In this document: piece by piece, positions 61,486-64,000 of the stretch
Layout of the letters: each line of letters opens with the position of its first letter
Position numbering within the stretch: the stretch's first letter is position 1
Source: an uncultured Acidobacteriaceae bacterium
GTDB taxonomy: Bacteria; Acidobacteriota; Terriglobia; Terriglobales; Acidobacteriaceae
Reading direction: 5' to 3'
DNA: 64,000 bases
Assembly (NCBI GenBank): GCA_937879855.1
Contig: CALFMO010000050.1
Span: 1 to 64,000 of the forward strand
The notes under the pieces: generated by a model
The model's input: only the letters and a program-made list of their open reading frames with translations
Database searches by the model: none
Told to the model about the DNA's origin: nothing
Program-made: the position numbers and the translations under genes

Positions 61486-61779
61486 CTACGCCGCCCCTTT
61501 CTTGCTTTGCGCTTGCTTCTGTTTCCGGACATACGAGAGCCCGCGCTTCAGTTCGGCGCTGAGATCGGTCGAGTCGGTGGCGATCTCAACGGGCTCGGAA
61601 GTTTCGCGGCCCAGCCAGCGATTCAGTTCTTCCGGCGAAGCCTGCACACGCCGGCCAGCATGCGTAACCGGCATGCCGGATTTTGCCCAACGTTGAGCCG
61701 CCGAAACTGGCAAACCCAGAAACGTCGCGATCTGCTGCCACCCCTTCAGGCGTTCAGATTTCTTTTTCGGTTTCGGCAT
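61486..61779 (-). CDS. Small helix-turn-helix protein (excisionase/MerR-like)
   Basis: About 97 residues from ATG at 61779; ATG at 61794 and TTG at 61809 are in frame upstream. LKGWQQIATFLGLPVSAAQRW is an HTH of the excisionase/MerR kind (about residues 10-30), followed by SGMPVTHAGRRVQASPEELN, the wing region typical of these. A basic C-terminal tail follows. It probably binds DNA or RNA polymerase-associated sites; no phage or integrase genes are nearby. Confidence 0.75.
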   Translation of the reverse strand: MPKPKKKSERLKGWQQIATFLGLPVSAAQRWAKSGMPVTHAGRRVQASPEELNRWLGRETSEPVEIATDSTDLSAELKRGLSYVRKQKQAQSKKGAA

Positions 61780-61852
61780 AAAGTTTCTCAGCATCTTTCG
61801 ATGCACCAACCCACTTCAGGGCTGCTGGCGGCGAGGATTTACAATATCGGCG

Positions 61853-62395
61853 ATGGCAAATCCCTCGTCAGCGTTGTTGATCATTGATGTCCAAAGCGGG
61901 CTGGTGGAACTCATACCCGCCGAAGTAAAGAACAGAGTTCTGCCTAAGATCGAGGCGCTCCTGACGAAAGCGCGCGCTTCCAAAATACCAGTCATTTACA
62001 TTCAACACGACGGAGCGAAGGGGCATCCGCTGGAAACCCACACCAAGGGTTGGGACATTCATCCTTCCATCAGTCCGGCCGATGGCGACCGAATCATCAG
62101 GAAGCGAGAATCCGATTCCTTCTTCGAAACGGACCTGCAGAAGGAGCTTCGAAAAAGAGGGATTACCAGGCTCGTCGTAGCGGGAGGCATGACCGAATAT
62201 TGCGTGGACACAACTTGCCGACGTGCCACCAGTCTCGGTTACGACGTCACACTGGCGGGCGATGCCCACCTCACGCGTGACAACAAAGTGTTAACCGCCG
62301 TGAATATCATCGCGCACCACAACCTGGTGCTTGAGGATTTCGGTGCAGGCGAGCATGTGGTTTGCGTCAAGCCGAGCGTCGACATTGTTTTCTAA
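61853..62395 (+). CDS. Isochorismatase-family cysteine hydrolase
   Basis: 180 residues with full triad: Asp10 in LLIIDVQSGLV, Lys in IIRKRESDSFF, and Cys in GGMTEYCVDTTCRRA (about 121). Such enzymes hydrolyse amides or imidates (nicotinamidase-like) in the cytoplasm. It contrasts with the Cys-less paralogue at 44.7-45.3 kb. It is divergent from the HTH gene (73 bp) and precedes the DUF71 gene by 31 bp. Confidence 0.92.
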   Translation: MANPSSALLIIDVQSGLVELIPAEVKNRVLPKIEALLTKARASKIPVIYIQHDGAKGHPLETHTKGWDIHPSISPADGDRIIRKRESDSFFETDLQKELRKRGITRLVVAGGMTEYCVDTTCRRATSLGYDVTLAGDAHLTRDNKVLTAVNIIAHHNLVLEDFGAGEHVVCVKPSVDIVF

Positions 62396-62426
62396 GGCCT
62401 GATGCGTACGATTACGGAGCCCATTC

Positions 62427-63113
62427 ATGAAACGGACGTTGCTCTCGTGGAGCAGTGGAAAGGACAGCGCCTGGAGCCTGCACCTTCTCCGGCAGCACCT
62501 TGACTGCGATGTCGTCGGGCTGCTGACAACGTTTAATCAAGCGGCGAACCGGGTTGCTATGCATGCCGTACGCCGCAGCCTCGTCGAGGCGCAGGCGGAA
62601 GCCGTCGGTATTCCTCTCTGGCACGTGGATTTGCCGTGGCCCTGCTCCAATGCCGACTACGAGTGCATCATGCAAAAAGCGTGCGAAGAAGCGATTCAGA
62701 AGGGAATCGACCACATTGCTTTCGGCGATTTATTCCTGACCGAGATTCGTTCCTACCGCGAGAAGCAATTGGAGAATTCCGGATTGCAGCCGCTGTTTCC
62801 CGTTTGGGGTTTTCCCACGCGCGAACTGGCTCATGCCATGATCAAATCCGGCATACGTGCCAAGCTCACTTGCGTCGACCCAAGACTCTTGGCGCCCGAA
62901 TTTGTGGGCCGCGAATTCGATGAGCAATTGCTATCTGATTTGCCGCCGGAGGTCGATCCATGTGGTGAAAACGGGGAATTCCATACCTTTGTGTATGCCG
63001 GACCGATGTTTCAGCGGCCTCTGCCGGTGGAGCTGGGAGAGATTGTGGAGCGCGAGGGCTTTGTGTTCGCTGACCTGCAGCTTAGTGAGAAGCCGGTGGG
63101 CTTCGCCTCATAG
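62427..63113 (+). CDS. DUF71/Dph6-like ATP pyrophosphatase
   Basis: 228 residues of the adenine-nucleotide alpha-hydrolase fold. The PP-loop reads LSWSSGKDSAWSLHLL (about residues 5-20), and the family's FGDLFLTEIRSYREKQL and LTCVDPRLL, then DPCGENGEFHTFVYAGP complete it. Eukaryotic and archaeal relatives amidate diphthine; bacterial members have another, unknown ATP-dependent ligase role. It is likely cotranscribed with the cysteine hydrolase. Confidence 0.9.
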   Translation: MKRTLLSWSSGKDSAWSLHLLRQHLDCDVVGLLTTFNQAANRVAMHAVRRSLVEAQAEAVGIPLWHVDLPWPCSNADYECIMQKACEEAIQKGIDHIAFGDLFLTEIRSYREKQLENSGLQPLFPVWGFPTRELAHAMIKSGIRAKLTCVDPRLLAPEFVGREFDEQLLSDLPPEVDPCGENGEFHTFVYAGPMFQRPLPVELGEIVEREGFVFADLQLSEKPVGFAS

Positions 63114-63197
63114 CAGGCAAACGAAGCCACTGCGGACGTCCACGTAGTCTCTCAACAACTTCAATCCGGCTGAATTTTGGTTTACAGTGGCAGCGCA

Positions 63198-64000
63198 ATG
63201 AAGCCTTTATTTTGCGCTGCTCTTTTGTTTCTGGCCGCGAATCCTGTGACTGCCCAATCCGTCCCCAAGCCCGCCACTTTTGATATTGCTGCGGCTGAGA
63301 GATTCGCGAACCTCGCACTCGCATGTGTGCACAAAGAATATCCGAACAAAATCAGTCACAGCTTGAACAGCGATAATGATGTGCAGCCGCCGCGAAAACT
63401 AACTCCCGCCTTTTACGGCTGCTATGACTGGCACTCATCTGTGCACGGACATTGGCTCCTTGCACGGCTGGTCAGGATGTTTCATGATGCCGCCTTCGCG
63501 CAGCCCGCCAGAGAGGCTTTGCGACAGAGCCTGACCGCCGAGAATATCGCTCAGGAAGCCGTCTATCTGCGGGCCGAAGGGCGGGCCAGCTTTGAACGTC
63601 CGTACGGGCTGGCATGGCTGCTGCAACTAGTCGCGGAGTTGCGGGAGTGGGACGACCCTCAAGCTCGCGAGATGGCCGCTAACCTGCGCCCGCTGGAGCA
63701 AGCCGCTCTGCAGCGGATGAACGAGTGGCTCCCCAAGCTCTCGCATCCCGTGCGAATTGGAGAGCATTCGCAGACCGCCTTTGCTCTCGGCCTGATGCTT
63801 GACTACGCTCGCGCCACTCGAGATACAAAGTTTGCCGAACTCCTGGAATCGAAAGCGCGGCAATTTTATCTGGCCGACAAGGACTGTCCCCTAGTGTACG
63901 AGCCTTCGGGAGAAGATTTCCTTTCTCCGTGCCTGGGTGAAGCTGACCTGATGCGGCGCGTGCTGCCGGGTCCTCAGTTTGCGCGCTGGCTCCAATCTTT
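63198..64000 (+). CDS. DUF2891-family exported protein, 3' truncated by the window
   Basis: The frame from ATG at 63198 is open to the window end (267 residues seen). A signal peptide (LFCAALLFLAANPVTAQ) precedes a helical domain with FYGCYDWHSSVHGHWLLARL, ERPYGLAWLLQLVAEL and GEHSQTAFALGLMLDYAR, then EPSGEDFLSPCLGEADLM. These motifs fit DUF2891, with conserved His and Trp as in helical-barrel glycan enzymes. Activity unknown. Confidence 0.85.
   Translation, partial: MKPLFCAALLFLAANPVTAQSVPKPATFDIAAAERFANLALACVHKEYPNKISHSLNSDNDVQPPRKLTPAFYGCYDWHSSVHGHWLLARLVRMFHDAAFAQPAREALRQSLTAENIAQEAVYLRAEGRASFERPYGLAWLLQLVAELREWDDPQAREMAANLRPLEQAALQRMNEWLPKLSHPVRIGEHSQTAFALGLMLDYARATRDTKFAELLESKARQFYLADKDCPLVYEPSGEDFLSPCLGEADLMRRVLPGPQFARWLQS

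Noticed and set aside
1..64000. CRISPR array, tRNA, rRNA, transposase or phage genes
   Set aside because: I looked for regularly spaced repeats, T-arm sequences such as GGTTCGAATCC, and transposase or integrase motifs and found none; matches near 20178 and 36125 are inside genes.

Overview
The window looks like soil Acidobacteriota (Terriglobia/Koribacter-like) chromosome. GC is moderately high. There is a very long TonB-dependent receptor with an N-terminal carboxypeptidase-regulatory-like domain, together with ThuA, PQQ-dehydrogenase, Gfo/Idh and sugar-epimerase genes, an ECF sigma factor of the SnoaL-tailed type, and glycosidases. This assignment is inferred from gene content; no rRNA, tRNA or phylogenetic marker was seen.

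Region 1 (1-12.0 kb) is gene-poor and decayed. It holds the tail of a TIG-domain protein, a LuxR-type regulator with a degenerate receiver, and three unrelated PIN-domain toxin-antitoxin modules: Phd/VapC at 2.2-2.8 kb, RHH/PIN at 4.2-4.9 kb on the minus strand, and RHH/PIN at 11.1-11.8 kb. Two of the three toxins are frameshifted, one antitoxin carries what looks like a compensated double frameshift, and an APC permease is frameshifted. A 1286-residue TonB-dependent receptor lies among them.

Region 2 (12-29.2 kb) carries a perR-like/katG peroxide-defence pair, a BrkB/YihY membrane protein, a short MetE-like protein, a membrane-anchored sulfatase-fold enzyme, and a membrane spermidine-synthase-like protein. 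Next comes a carbohydrate-oxidation block (ThuA, dihaem cytochrome c, PQQ dehydrogenase, Gfo/Idh oxidoreductase, sugar epimerase). It ends with an M48 peptidase whose HExxH motif reads RExxH.

Region 3 (29.5-32.9 kb) is a likely autoregulated ECF41 unit: dehalogenase-like hydrolase, DoxX, a DUF4345-like membrane protein and the sigma factor, preceded by a TGTCACA-N16-GGTC promoter candidate. Region 4 (32.9-44.2 kb) is a complete L-rhamnose catabolic operon (isomerase, kinase, bifunctional aldolase/dehydrogenase, mutarotase, RhaT). It is divergent from an exported GH78 alpha-rhamnosidase and a Tat-exported GH1 beta-glucosidase, which suggests use of plant rhamnoglucosides.

Region 5 (44.2-50.3 kb) is mixed. 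Its most striking gene is a 115-codon rhodanese with an in-frame TGA where relatives have Cys (C-T-U-P-N-E), followed at once by a nested hairpin fitting a bacterial SECIS. It is a strong selenoprotein candidate.

Region 6 (50.3-61.4 kb) is a tightly coupled seven-gene exopolysaccharide operon: UDP-GlcNAc 2-epimerase, GT2 synthase, bactofilin-like protein, glycosidase-like protein, NodB-like deacetylase, YaiO-family outer-membrane barrel and a polytopic membrane protein. A divergent PAS protein lies upstream. A second glycosidase-like exported protein lies downstream, behind two imperfect 25-bp direct repeats. The operon resembles an elaborated yaiO/yaiP/yaiS arrangement. The window closes with a small HTH protein, a cysteine hydrolase, a DUF71-type ATP pyrophosphatase and a truncated DUF2891 protein.
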